Part shown: one piece after another, positions 33,233 through 44,504 of the stretch
How the letters are laid out: each line of letters begins with the position of its first letter
Numbering within the stretch: the first letter of the stretch is position 1
NCBI GenBank assembly: GCA_030762935.1
Contig: CM060881.1
Coordinates: 99,938,501-100,002,500, forward strand
Direction of reading: 5' to 3'
DNA length: 64,000 nt
From: Hymenopus coronatus
Taxonomy: Eukaryota; Arthropoda; Insecta; Mantodea; Hymenopodidae
Position numbers and translations under genes: made by a program
Notes under the pieces: model-generated
Told to the model about the DNA's origin: nothing
What the model saw: only the letters and a program-made list of their open reading frames with translations
Database searches by the model: none

Positions 33233-33284
<52 letters not shown>
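33228..33284 (-). repeat. (GT)n microsatellite with a family A scrap
   Basis: About 50 bases of GT at 33235-33284, preceded by ACAAGCTTCGTGTGTG, which is nearly the same as AAAAAGCTTCGTGTGTGTG at 33479 inside the next family A copy. It is therefore probably a microsatellite grown from a family A fragment. Confidence 0.85.
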
Positions 33285-33286
<2 letters not shown>

Positions 33287-33345
33287 AAATGCCCTTCGAG
33301 GATATGATTTGCAACGGGTGGCCCACCGGTCCCTCATTACTCATC

Positions 33346-34071
33346 TTTACTTTCTCTACACGTACTATACAGATAGTGGATAGAGAAGGTATTGCATTCT
33401 ACCCAAAAATTCGATAACGAGACTTCACCGGTAATACACGTTTTAGGGTCCCCTATACTCAAAGAAAATATTTTTACAAAAAGCTTCGTGTGTGTGTGTC
33501 CGTGTCTCTGTGAACGCGATAACTCAACAAAGAAAAGTCGGTAAAATACCAACCTTGGTATATAAGTTTAATATCTTCCAAGGATACGACTTAAAATTTT
33601 TGAGGAAAATACCCCCACTCCAAACTGCCCTTTACGTGGAAAAAGTTTCGAAAATTTTTATTTTCTCAAAAATGGCTATAACAAGTTTTATTAAAATACC
33701 GTATATTAAAGACAAATAAAATGTATATCTTGAATTTTCTGGGAATAGCCTCTGACAAACTCTTTATTCTGGATGTATTTTGATGGATTTTGCGCAACTA
33801 GTAAACCGTCAGAAATAGACAAAAACTTACTACACAAAACATGTAGATCTTGTTGAAACACACAAATTATGTCATATACATTTTTTTGTGCAGTTGACCA
33901 TCTTTGTGATATTCCTTGTTATTGGTTTCAACTATAAAATACTTAAAATTTTCACATACGGGAATTTGTCGACTCCTGGCAATGCAAAGAAACGGATTTC
34001 ATCCATATGGCAACCAGCTTTTAAATGATTTGACTATCGTTTTAGCCTAATATATCCCCTTATTTCCCGGC
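33346..34071 (-). repeat. Family A repeat, reverse orientation
   Basis: Left edge TTTACTTTCTCTACACGTAC, GT tract near 33487-33500, reversed core CTAGTAAACCGTCAGAAATA near 33800, and right part GCAACCAGCTTTTAAATG. It ends near 34071 without the final CATGTGAATGG block. Confidence 0.87.
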
Positions 34072-34764
34072 CAATCACAACTAGATAGATATACTCGATT
34101 CCTTAATGTGAAAACTGGCTGAGAACCTAAATCAATGGAATAGAAGAAGTAAGAGAGAGTTATAATTTTCGCAGTTATTATGTAGTTGACAAGCGAATGA
34201 ACCTATTAAATTTAAAATACTGCATAAGGAATGAGGATCGTATAGAATGAGGGCTAAAGGAACAGAATCAGGTACTTAAACTTTTAAAGACATGGTAGAC
34301 CAGCTTTTATAGATGTGAATTTGAAAAATCAGTTAATCATATCCTTACCTTCATAAAAATATTAAACAGTTTGAAAACTACTTACAAGCCTTCAAAAGAA
34401 ATTATTTCTTCCGAATATTGGGTAGTATTCCTCGAAATATATCCATACATTATTAGCAAACTATATATACTTACCTAATTAACTAAATTAAGTGCTATAG
34501 GACACGGAATATGTATTAATATTATATCAACAATGCCAATGCATAGAGTGTTTGTATAAAAATAATGATTCCCAGCATTTCTTTCAGCATCTGAAGACTT
34601 CAGTAAATAATATGACGACTTCTAGAGTCCTTTTTATTCCGGCAGCAAACGTTCCTCCGAGTTCAAATTTTGGTGATTTGCAATTGTGCAGTATTCATGT
34701 GTAAAAGTCAAAATTGTTAATTAACCAAAAGCTCGGAAGCTGTTACAAGCCCACAAAATAGGAT

Positions 34765-34766
<2 letters not shown>
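34072..34766. other. No recognisable gene
   Basis: AT-rich unique-looking sequence. Confidence 0.5.

Positions 34767-34832
<66 letters not shown>
34767..34832. repeat. (TAA)n microsatellite at a LINE 3' end
   Basis: About 66 bases of ATA/TAA units directly at the 3' side of the minus-strand LINE relic, consistent with a microsatellite-type tail of a non-LTR element. Confidence 0.95.
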
Positions 34833-35300
34833 CCTTCAAGATGCACCAAAAAACCTCGTTTCGGCACAGAAAGGATCTTCTCGGCCTCATGATGGTTTTC
34901 CGTCTGTTGTACTAAGTGGCATGTGTAAGACCTGTTTTGTCAGTATTTCTTTTGACATTCGAACGATATATTTTTTTCCATTTAATTTTCTATTCCCTGA
35001 TTTTATCATCTAGGTTAATTATTTTTAATTTTCTCTTATTATTTCGCATTTAATGTGATCTTTAAGACTACAGCCATCCACGTAACTCAAAAATTTTATT
35101 TCGGCCGTTTCAATTATTCTTTTCTCATTCGCTATTCATAGCCGACGTCTCAACTGCACAGGATACAATGGGCACTGCCATATTTTTATACATTTTTAAT
35201 ATCGTTTCTTCTCCTGCTTTGTTTTTCAATGTTCTTTTTATAATGCATTATATGTATTGACCTTTATTTACTTTTTGTTTTAGATCTCTTTCACATTCAA
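34833..35300 (-). pseudogene. Non-LTR retrotransposon, 3' relic
   Basis: Minus-strand reading: IKRTLKNKAG near 35240, ETILKMYKNMAVPIV near 35205 (family form TxLKFYKxMAVP), IETAEIKFLSYVDGCSLKDH near 35120 (family form AEMKFLRxVxGxSLxD), IIRE, then in another frame IVRMSKEILTKQVLHM near 34960 and a decayed GR..W tail. This is the thumb/C-terminal part of an insect endonuclease/reverse-transcriptase element of RTE or a related clade. Catalytic boxes are not included. Frameshifts and stops make it dead. Confidence 0.75.
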
Positions 35301-35343
35301 ATGAAATGCTACTTCCCCTGTAGTTGAAATATGTCGTTTATAA

Positions 35344-35375
35344 AGTAATAATAATAATAATAATAATAATAATAG
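35344..35375. repeat. (TAA)n microsatellite
   Basis: About 30 bases of TAA units at the far side of the LINE relic. Confidence 0.93.
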
Positions 35376-36095
35376 TACAAAAGCGTTCAGCATCTGTTGC
35401 CACTACCACACGTTATAGAGCAGAACCAACGTTTACTCGAGAAAAAATGTGCTCGACACTCAAAAGAATTAAGGTTTCTGCAAAAGACAAACTGCTTCAT
35501 AACTCTTTTCTTGAAAGGCAGAAAGTTTCCGTGTCCATGAAGCGTGCAGCACACTACTGTCAAGACCTGTAGATTTATACCACTAGGAGTATTTGGACAA
35601 AAGGGAAGATATTTTCTGAGCTTTGAAGGTCCTAGTGAGGTTCATCCAAAGTGTGAAACTATAACATCGCAAGTAATCCCACAAGAGATCATGGATTTAT
35701 CTCAAGAATCTCGTAAGCTCGAATAAGATTTATTATGACTGTTCCATGAACAAAATATATAAATAATGATTAATTTCTTACTCGAGTGGGAATGAGCAAT
35801 CAGCTCCTCACAAAATTAAGATAAGCTACTAAAGAGTAGAACAAGTTTTTAAAGGATATAATATTTGTATATTGACATTATTTGAAAACAATTTTCAAAG
35901 TTGAAATAATCACTTGATTTTCCATAATAGAAACATGAAATGGGTTGGATTGAAACGAATGCTGCGGTAGTAAGATTTTGTAATTTATTCAGGATGTAGG
36001 ATGGCGTAATTTATTAATCACTGCATACTGTTACTATTACGATTCAATAACGAGCTGATTGTTTCAAGCATATTATAAGATAAATGACCATTCCT
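35376..36095. other. Unassigned; two consecutive plus frames
   Basis: From 35376 the plus strand stays open to 35572 (Arg/Lys/Thr-rich) and a second frame continues to 35726. Composition is somewhat coding-like but no domain is recognised. The remainder is AT-rich. Confidence 0.3.
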
Positions 36096-36335
36096 GGTCG
36101 ATATCCATGGTCTTAGAATAGCCTCTGGTTCCCCAGTTCGCGGGTCAGACCCAGCGGAGGGCGATGGCATTTTTCGTGCTAAAAATCCGTACCTTGGATT
36201 CCTTTGGATGGGAAGTAAAGCCTATGGTCCTGTGTATTAGATTAATAACATGTAAAAGAACGTGTTTCTCCCACACGATATGGAATGGGACGCTGAGAAC
36301 TAGCGGAGTAAAAGAACATTCTTAAATAAAAACTT
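36096..36335 (+). mobile_element. SINE family S1, degraded copy
   Basis: Head region CCATGGTCTTAGAATAGCC, then a decayed B box GCGGGTCAGACCC. The body has GCATTTTTCGTGCTAAAAAT, GATGGGAAGTAAAGCC, ATGGTCCTGTG, ACATGTAAAAGAACG and ATGGAATGGGACGCTGAGAA, with the tail AACATTCTTAAATAAAAAC. The GAGCAAAATTAAGC block is deleted. Confidence 0.8.
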
Positions 36336-36576
36336 AATTTGATTTCAGAGACAACATTAATGGCCGTCGCTTATGATTGGAATACTTAATATTGTTAAAA
36401 GTTCAGTTTTCCTTTCAGATTGTTGCGCTATTTATTAAAGAAGTCTATCTGTTTGGTTTATGTCTTTAGAAGTTGTGGCACGTAAATATCCAGAATTTAA
36501 GCACATTTTCATCAATATTAGGCCCATTCCTTGTTTTAAATGAAGTATAATAAGTTATATTTACCCACAAAACCAA

Positions 36577-37210
36577 CAAAATAGCACGCAAAATGTACAT
36601 AGGTAGAGAATGCAGTGCATTCCACCCAAATTTGACACCGAGATTGCACTTGAAATATGCATTTTGGATCCCCTAACTCAAAAAAATTAGAAAACGATCC
36701 GCGCGCATGTATATGACTGTATCCGTGTGCATGAACACCATAGCTCAAAAATGAAAATGTCGTTAAATACCATACTTGGATTCAAGTTCAGCATCTTTCA
36801 AGGGTGCGACATGAAGATGTTCAAGAAAATCTCTCCAAACTACCCCATACAGGGAACATTTTCGAAAATGCTCTAACGGTTTTGATTAAAATGCCATATA
36901 TATTACATTTCACAAGGCAATTTACAATAAAAATAAAATGTATATCTTGAATTTTCTCGGAATAACCTTTGAAGACCTCTTCAGTCTGGATGAGGTTTGC
37001 ATAAGTGGTAAGAGAAACTTACTATACTCGTAAAAATGTAGATGTCATTAAAACACACAATTTATTTCAATTACATTTTTTGTAGTGTTAATCGTTTCCA
37101 AATATTATTTTTGTTTATTTCAATTGTAAACTACTTAAACTTTTCTCAAAGGGCAAGTGAGTTTTCGTGTCTGTTGTTTTACTCCTGGCCAAGCAAAGAG
37201 AACTGAATTT
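36577..37210 (-). repeat. Family A repeat, reverse orientation
   Basis: Diverged left edge (TACATAGGTAGAGAATGCAG), CG/GT tract near 36690-36730, reversed segment TTGAATTTTCTCGGAATAAC near 36948 and AAGTGGTAAGAGAAACTTAC (core with a deletion) near 37003. It fades near 37210 at the GAACTGAATTTC block. Confidence 0.82.
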
Positions 37211-37746
37211 CAGGCAGTATTGCTGCTTTTATTTGCTTCTAAAGCCTTTCCAGAAGACTGATGTCAACTTGCTGCCAATTTATCAACTACATTAATGACA
37301 GTTCTTACTGCTCTGAGGGTATTAATGTCTCAGAAAGAAATCGCCTCTAGTTTATGGTCACTCTCAGAGCGGAAATGCGAGCACAATAAAAGTTATCGTT
37401 AAACGGATATTAGCTGTACTCGTAATATTTTATAATCAGAAAGACATCTGTGCATTCACCTGTCACTGGCCTTCAGCAAACGCTTCTAGAATAGAAGCAC
37501 GTGCTATTTTAAATTTCTGCCTAGAGTATCTAGGTGCTAGGTTTCTACCAACATTTGGCATTACAAATTCACGGAGAATAGAACACAGGTTAAATGATGG
37601 AGATGCAAAATGTGTGTAAGTGATGAAGATACGATACTAACCCTCATCTTTAAGATCAAAATTTTTCCAAATCCAACGATAAGATTTTCACAAAATTTCC
37701 CTAACTCGAAGATCGTTTGACCCAAAAATAGTTTATTGTCATGGTT
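37211..37746. other. No recognisable gene
   Basis: Unique-looking sequence between two reversed family A copies. Confidence 0.45.
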
Positions 37747-38571
37747 ATTACCTTCTCTAGCACGTATGTTCAATATACATGGTAGATAGAGAAGGTATTG
37801 TATTCCACCCAAAAATTCAATACCAAGATTTCACAGGAAATATATATATATATATTTGGGACATATTTTTAGAAGAATTCCCACGTGTGTGTCTGTGCAC
37901 AACATAATTCAAAAACGAAAAGTCAGGTTAAACCAAATTTTGTATTTAAGTTCTTCCAAGGATACCACACGAAAATTTTCAGAAAATTCCTCCTACTCAA
38001 CTACCCTTTACATAGAATATTTTTCAACAGTTTTTTATTTTCTCCAAAATGGCTATAACGTTTTTGATTACAATACCATATAAAATATAGATATTTTCAT
38101 GACAAACGAAATTTTAACTTAAACATTTTAAGAATAGCTTCTGAAGCAGTCTTCATTTTGGATGACTGCTGTATAACTCCTAAGCGGTATGAGATATGAC
38201 GAAAACTTATTACACAAAGCATTATAGATCTTGTTAAAACACACAATTTATGTCACGTACAATTTATTAGAGTTAACTCTTTCTAAGATATTCCTTGTTA
38301 TTGTTTTAAATTTTAAACTACTTGAACTTTTCTCAAATATCTTTTGTTCCCAGTTTCAATTGCTTCACATTGCGTAAAGCTTTTTTATCGCTGTAATCTA
38401 GCGAATTCCCTTTTTTTTTTTTTTTTTTTTTTTACTTTTGTTTACAAGGAAGCAAGGAATAAGACAATTTCTGCTAATTCTACTCTTGATTAGCACTATT
38501 TAAACAAAAGAATAATCTTTTGTGACAGTAATTGTAGAGACAAATCATGTGAATGGAACACACCAGATTTT
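37747..38571 (-). repeat. Family A repeat, reverse orientation, near full length
   Basis: Left edge TTACCTTCTCTAGCACG, TA-type tract at about 37843-37855, GT tract short, core CTCCTAAGCGGTATGAGATA near 38175, T run 38411-38433, right edge ATCATGTGAATGGAACACAC. About 825 bases. Confidence 0.87.
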
Positions 38572-38854
38572 GTTATTTAATATGCGGAAGTGTATCGGTG
38601 CCCGTTTTGAGGACAAAATTTTGATTATTAAGTACAATAACAGCTACCAGCACTACCTTGTTTAGATTCTCTGGAGTAGTAAGTTGAGGATTGTGTGCGA
38701 GACAGATGAATAACGTTTATACCTACTTTGAAATTGCAAGTATGCAACTTATGGTGAAACAAGAAATAATGGTTTATCAGCTACAGTACTGGGCTAGAAA
38801 AGATATCCGATTGACGTCAGCCACATCACTTCCCTATCCAATCCATTGATAGCA

Positions 38855-39137
38855 GTTGATGAAGACGAACCTTCAAGCAAACAGGGACGCCAGACGAATT
38901 CAACGCACACAGACGTTTGAGGAAAATATTTTGCATACAATTTGCAAAAGAGTCATCAAACAACACCGGCACTGCGTTAGTGCAGCAAGAGAAACTTCAT
39001 TCTTTAGTCGTCAAAAGCTGCAAGCGCTAAGTTCAGCAGACTTTGGCTGCTGCGTACAATAATTGTGTAACTGGGCTTTGCCACAGCAGTCAAAATTAGT
39101 TCCAACCAATGCTCATTTTTGAGTCCATGTAAACCAG
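38855..39137 (+). pseudogene. IS630-type transposase N-terminal relic (DUF4817-like)
   Basis: The plus frame reads LQANRDARRIQRTQTFEENI near 38865, then ICKR, VSAARE, SRQKLQALSSADFGCCVQ near 39003, one stop, then CNWALPQQSK near 39070. Insect IS630/mariner-related proteins show RTPxxExxIL..ERPSTSTR..A...VQALSPADFxxRxxFCNWALQQ in this part. It is a DNA-binding/linker portion. No catalytic DDE part follows before other sequence. One in-frame stop and substitutions of key Arg residues show it is a relic. Confidence 0.65.
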
Positions 39138-39829
39138 GGACTGAGTAGGTTTAAACTCAAAAATTAATAAAAATTTCTTTCCTTTGAAGTTTAAAAAATT
39201 GCTTAATTTTGGTTTACAAGACCAATATTTTATTTTTAAACTATTGGTCAATTTGGCATATATTTATTATAATTGAATTTAGATTTTAAGTAAAAAGAAT
39301 TAAATATTATTAACGGACGAAAAGACCCTATCAGTCATATACAGTTACTCTACAGACCGAGGTGCAGAAGAATCCCCAGCAGAAGTTTTCTGTGAGCAGG
39401 GATCGGAATTGCTTCACACCAAGTAAATTAGCTCATATTTACTTTCCTCTAGGTTAAATGTGACGTTTATCTAGATTTGTTGCACAACAATTTACCCGTG
39501 TTTCTAAAATATGTGTATTTACATATTCAAAGTCAAATAATTGTGCCAATGCATAAAAAACCAAACCCCTCCTGTACATTGGATCGGAAGACGGAGTCTA
39601 ATTGTAGCTTGATTAACACTAGGGATAACATCTTGGGGACCGCTAGCGGGACAAAATCGAAGTTAGCGCAGCCTGGTATATGGCTGTGATGTGTTGGCAA
39701 TGCAGTGTATACGTAGTGGTACTAATAGAAGGAAAATGGACAGTGGTTGCGTGGTAGACTGTAATGTTTGCACTAGCAACGGAAGACGATTGAAGGTGGT
39801 AAACATAAATACCACTGTCTTAGGGGAAT
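39138..39829. other. No recognisable gene
   Basis: AT-rich at 39150-39310, then mixed sequence. Nothing recognised. It may include the 3' non-coding part of the hAT relic to the right. Confidence 0.4.
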
Positions 39830-40475
39830 TAACAATTTTAAATTTACATGTATCAATTGCTGTTATGCAGTCATTAGCATCATTATCCATTTCATTTTCT
39901 CTCAAGATACATGGATTGCAACGCACAGCAACATATTCGTAACATCTCAAATGTGAATCGTCTCCGATTGGCACATAAATAGGCATTATATTGTAAAAAC
40001 TTCGCTCCACATCACAAAATGTGATTGGAGCAAATCGCATATAGGACACAACATCGACTATTGGGTAAGATATGCCATTAGCAATTATTTCCTGGCAACA
40101 CATTTAATATTTCACGCAATATTGAAAATCCGACATTTTCCAAATATTCTTCACTTTCTTTTTCACACGGTCTAAGACAGATGTCACGGGTCTCTGATTA
40201 ATTGTTTGCACAAGTTCATTAATTGCTTTCAGAACTCGAGGCATTTCAATGCTCGATGTTTGCAAATGTGTGTTCTGTCGGAGAAATATTTGCAACGTTC
40301 TTCTGTGTGAATTGCAGATCTTCATGCAATACATTTGAAGCAACAGATCTTACAATCTTGATTGAAGAGCATGCACTATCATCAAAGCCCTTAATTACCT
40401 GTAAAACAATATTGTAATATCGAGCAAAGTTCCCCAACGCGTTACTACAGATTGTTCACATGCGGTGCGTGCAGA
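39830..40475 (-). pseudogene. hAT-like transposase C-terminal relic
   Basis: Minus strand. VVTRWGTLL near 40448 is the conserved TRWGTWL box. A frameshift leads into RYYNIVLQVIKGFDDSA near 40420. A second frameshift near 40250 leads into MPRVLKAINELVQTINQ, then VKKKVKNIW, one stop near 40105, then YPIVDVVSYMRFAPITFCDV and ERSFYNI near 39990. The last matches the APITSCDVERSFS box of hAT-type dimerisation domains found in many insect ZBED-like transposases. Catalysis and the BED finger lie upstream in intact relatives and are not visible here. It is inactive. Confidence 0.82.
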
Positions 40476-40603
40476 CGCCAATGCAGGTCGGACTCTACTC
40501 GGTAGATGTGCAAACTGGTATCCGCGTGTGTCCCACTATCGGTCGAAAGATGCAATCCCTAATTATCACTAATCATACTCTTGGATCTCAATTCTACTGA
40601 TTT

Positions 40604-41230
40604 ATTACTTTCTCTATCATGACCAATGTTAGTAGTAGATAGAAAAGATATTGCATTTTTGCCAAAAATATTTCCTACAGGGATTTTCAAGAATGTAATA
40701 GTAAATAGTACACCTATGTAAATAGTAGATAGAAAAGATATTGCATTTTCACCAAAAATATTTCACACAGGGATTTTCAAGAAATTCTCCTCACCCGCAA
40801 ATACCCTTTACATGAAATATTTTTTCGAAAACTTTGATATTCTCAAAAATGGCTCTAACGATATTATTAAAATACCATATGTTTAAGATACTTTTATTAC
40901 AAACAAAATGTATGTTTTGAATTTTCTGCAAATAGCAGCTGAAGACCTCTTCATTCTGGGTGACTTCTGTATAACCGATAAATCGTAAGAGATAGAGAAA
41001 CCTTACTGCACAAGAACATGTAGATTTGGCTGTGCTTAATGCATTCCCTTACTTCCCTTCTACTTATAAGGAATTAGGTAATTAGGTATAAGATTAATAA
41101 TAAGAACATTGTTCATAATGTTTATCTTGATTACCGTTGTAGATTAAAGAATAATCATTTGTGACGACAAGTTGTATGCAAACAGATAAAGGAAGTCATG
41201 AGAGTGGAACACATCAGATTTTTTTTTTTT
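40604..41230 (-). repeat. Family A repeat, reverse orientation, internally rearranged
   Basis: Left edge TTACTTTCTCTATCATG. Near the edge the block AGATAGAAAAGATATTGCAT with GGGATTTTCAAGAA occurs twice (about 40638-40695 and 40730-40782). This comes from a deletion of the usual GGTATCGAATT..CA-tract part plus a short duplication. Core CGATAAATCGTAAGAGATAG near 40975, right edge AGTGGAACACATCAGATT. Confidence 0.85.
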
Positions 41231-41315
41231 AATTTACGGTCGGTTGTTTGGTAGTTTACTTCCAGAAATAACACAACTACAGGTTTTACATATATACGTA
41301 AACTTCGTTTCTTTC

Positions 41316-41317
<2 letters not shown>

Positions 41318-41346
<29 letters not shown>

Positions 41347-41406
41347 GTAGTTTTTAACGCCCGCTTTAACTAATAATGTCTAACCACTCGGCCACGGCGC
41401 GGCCAT
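41318..41406 (-). mobile_element. SINE family S2, internally deleted copy
   Basis: On the minus strand GGCCGCGCCGTGGCCGAGTG and GTTAGACATT (a well-kept tRNA-Ser/Leu-like 5' half) join directly to AAAGCGGGCGTTAAAAACTA and an A tail (T run 41318-41346 on plus). The B box and body are gone. It gives the best view of the S2 head. Confidence 0.7.
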
Positions 41407-41572
41407 AAACTTCGTTCCGAAAGTACTTTTACGATAATATTTTTTATACCTAACGATTTTACAACATGTAAAAATTAGAAGGATGAGATTACGAATATCC
41501 TCACGAAAGACTGTAACAAGTGCCAAATTACAAAACTCATTATTATTCGTTGAAAAGTTCCAATATTTTATA

Positions 41573-41735
41573 CCGGCCGATCCCCATCGCCGCGCTCGCC
41601 TCGCTTTGGTACTTCGCGGCGCAGGGGATCGTGGGTTCGAATCCCGCATTGTGCAAGTGTGTTTATATGTTTGTAAAATGCGTATGTGTGTGTATTAGAA
41701 GCAAAAACTAAACGGCAATCAAATGGAAAATAAAG
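41573..41735 (+). mobile_element. SINE family S3, second copy
   Basis: GATCCCC at 41579-41585 can pair with GGGGATC at 41624-41630 across CCGCG/CGCGG, followed by a strong B box GGTTCGAATCC at 41634-41644. A GT-rich spacer (TGTTTATATGTTTG, TGTGTGTG) matches the copy at 8768. The 3' GATCAGACTCCGG block is missing, so the right edge is approximate. Confidence 0.7.
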
Positions 41736-42123
41736 TAAATGTTAGACAAATGAAAAAAATTAAAACAAAGCCATACTATTAAAAAAAAAAGAAAAAAAAT
41801 TGCTATTTTTCTGCCACGAGCGATGCATAATTCATGTAAACAAGGCACATTCGCTAATTTCTCAAAATTACTTTGGGAAGGATTTTCATATGATAGTGTG
41901 TTTACTTCACTATGTACTGCATCACACAATGTGAGCATAGCTGTAAAAAGGGAACAAAGGATTTCCGGGTGCACATTCAAATAACAGTGTTTCTTCCTCT
42001 ACAACATGAAAGAAACATGTCCTTAATGATTCTGACAAGCCTGATAGTGTCCTATAGTTCCCATCCGCTCTAATCTTCTGCATTGTTGGTAGTGTCGTAA
42101 CACAATGGGTGACTAGAATTAAA
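41736..42123. other. No recognisable gene
   Basis: Mixed sequence before the four-unit family A array. Minus-strand frames of 73-90 residues have no recognised domain. Confidence 0.4.
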
Positions 42124-42996
42124 AAAAATCTTATGTGTACCATTCACATGACTTTCTCTACATCTCTGCAACAAATTATTCTTAAAAAGCTTATACCTCT
42201 ATGTAGTTCATGCTAATCAGAAAAAATAGCAGAAATACTCTTATTACTGCTTCCTTGTAAGTAGAAGCGAAATAAGGGAGTACCCTAGGCTAAAGTGATA
42301 GTCAAAAGCTGGTTATTATGTGACTGAAGTTCCTTTGTTTGTATGGACAGGAGTTGAAAAATTCCTGTGTGAGAAAGTATAAGTTTTTCAAGGCTGAAAC
42401 CAAAAACAAGGAATATCTCAAAAAACCATCATTTCCCGAAAAACATGTATATAACATAAATTGCGTGTTTTAAGGTGCTCAACATTTTTGTGTGGTAAGT
42501 TTTTGTCCATTTATTACGATTTAGCAGTTATTCAAAATTCCGCAAAATTCATCCAGAATAAAGTAGTCTTCAGAGGCTATTCCTAGAAAATAAAATAAAC
42601 ATTTTATTTGTCAGGTAAATATCTTTAATATACGATATTTTAATCAAAATCGTTAGAGCCATTTTTGAGAAAATCAAAATTTTCGAAAAAAGGTCCATGT
42701 AAAAGGTAATTGGGGGTGGGGGGATTTTTCTCAAACTTTTCGTATCGCATCCCTGGAAGATACTAAACTTAAATATCAAGTTGGGTATTTTACCTACTTT
42801 TCGTTTTTGGGTTATCGTGTTCATAGATACACGGACACACATACACATACACGGACCTTTTTCTGAAAATGCTTTTTTTAGATAAAGGGGACCCTAAAAA
42901 ATATATTTCAGATGAAATCTCGGTATCGAATTTTTGGGTGGAGTGAAATACATTCCCTATACACTATGCACGTAGTGCATATAGAGGAAGTAAAAA
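42124..42996 (+). repeat. Family A array, unit 1 of 4
   Basis: Full-length unit, about 870 bases: AAATCTTATGTGTACCATTC start, core TTACGATTTAGCAGTTATTC near 42514, CA tract near 42826-42855, end foldback ACACTATGCACGTAGTGCAT and AGAGGAAGTAAAAA running directly into unit 2. Confidence 0.92.
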
Positions 42997-43829
42997 TCTG
43001 ATGTGTTCCATTCAGACGACTTTCTCTACATCGCTGTAACAAATTATTGTTAAAATGCATATTCTTGTCTCTACTTTATAGATAATCGAAATAAACATTA
43101 GCAGAAATTGTCTAAAATAATTCTTCCTTGTAAGTAGAGGGAAAATAAGGGAATACGCTATGCTAAAACGATAGTCAAATCTTTTAGAAATTGGTTGCCA
43201 TGTGGTTGAAATACCACAAATTACAAATTTCCGGGTGAGAAAAGTTTAAGTATCTTAAACATAAAACAAACAAATAAATAGGAATATCTCAGAAATTGTC
43301 TATGCCACTTAAAAACGTATATGACATTAATTGTGTGTTTTAACGTGATCTACATTTTCTGTGTAGTTAGTTTTTGTCTATCTCTTACGGTTTACCGGTT
43401 ACGCTAAATTCAGCACAGTTCATTCAGAATTAAGAGGGCTTGAGAGGTTATTCCCAGAAAATTCGATTTAAGCATTTTATTTGCCATATAGCTATATTTA
43501 ATCAAAATAATTAAAGCCATTTTTGAGAAAATCAAAATTTTCGAAAAATGTTCTACGTAAAGGGTACTTTGGGGGTGGGAGGATTTTTCTCAAGCTTCGT
43601 GTCGCTTCTCTGGAAGTCACTAAACTTATCAAATTTAGTTTTTACCAATTTTGCGTTTTTGAGTTATGGGTTCATTGACACACACGAACTTTTTTCTAAA
43701 AATTCTGTTTTTGGATACAAGGGACCCTAAAATGTATATTTCCGGTGAAATCTCGGTATCGAATTTTTGGTTGGAGTGCAATACCTCCTCTTTAAAATTG
43801 TAAATAGTATGTGTACAGAAAGTAAAAAC
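42997..43829 (+). repeat. Family A array, unit 2 of 4
   Basis: Begins TCTGATGTGTTCCATTCAGA at the junction. Core CTTACGGTTTACCGGTTACG near 43386, about 870 bases after the previous core. End TGTACAGAAAGTAAAAA. Confidence 0.92.
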
Positions 43830-44504
43830 ATATGATATGATCCATTCACATGACTTTCTCTAAATCGCTGTAACATATTATTGTTAAAAAGCATACTCTT
43901 CTACCTGCTATATGACAAACGAGATAAACATTAGCAGAAATTGTCTCAATGACTTGCTTCCTTGTAAATAGAAGGAAAATAACAGAATACACTGGACTAA
44001 AGTGTTAGTGAAATCCATGTGGCTGAAATCCGTTTCTATGCATGGCCAGATTTTACGACTTTCTGTGTGAGAAAAATTCAAGTAGGTATGTTAAGTCTGA
44101 AATAAAAAATAAATATCTCAGAAATGATGATTTTAATTAGAAAACGTATATGATATAAATGTGCGGTTTAACGAGATCTGCATTTTTTATGTAGTAAGCT
44201 TTTGTATAATTCTTACGGTTTACCAGTTATGCAAAATTCATCCAGAATAAAGTAGTCTTTAGTGGCTATTCCCAGCAAAATCAAAATATGCGTTTTATTT
44301 GTCGTGTAAATATATTTAATCTACGGTATTTCATCAAAATCGTCAGTCATTTTTGAGAAAATCAAAATTTTCGAATTTTTTTCATGCAAAACTTAAATAC
44401 CAGGTTTGGTATTTTACTGACTTTTCGTTTTTGAGTTATCGTGTTCACAAACACACGGACACACACACGTACCTGTACATAGTATGTGTAGAGAAAGTAA
44501 AAAA
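43830..44504 (+). repeat. Family A array, unit 3 of 4
   Basis: Begins CATATGATATGATCCATTCA. Core CTTACGGTTTACCAGTTATG near 44213, about 827 after the previous core. A deletion has removed the part between the CA tract (44451-44470) and the terminal CATAGTATGTGTAGAGAAAG. Confidence 0.9.

Noticed and set aside
33144..33417. Open frames made of alternating Cys-Val or Thr-His
   Set aside because: They are translations of the GT microsatellite at 33235-33284.
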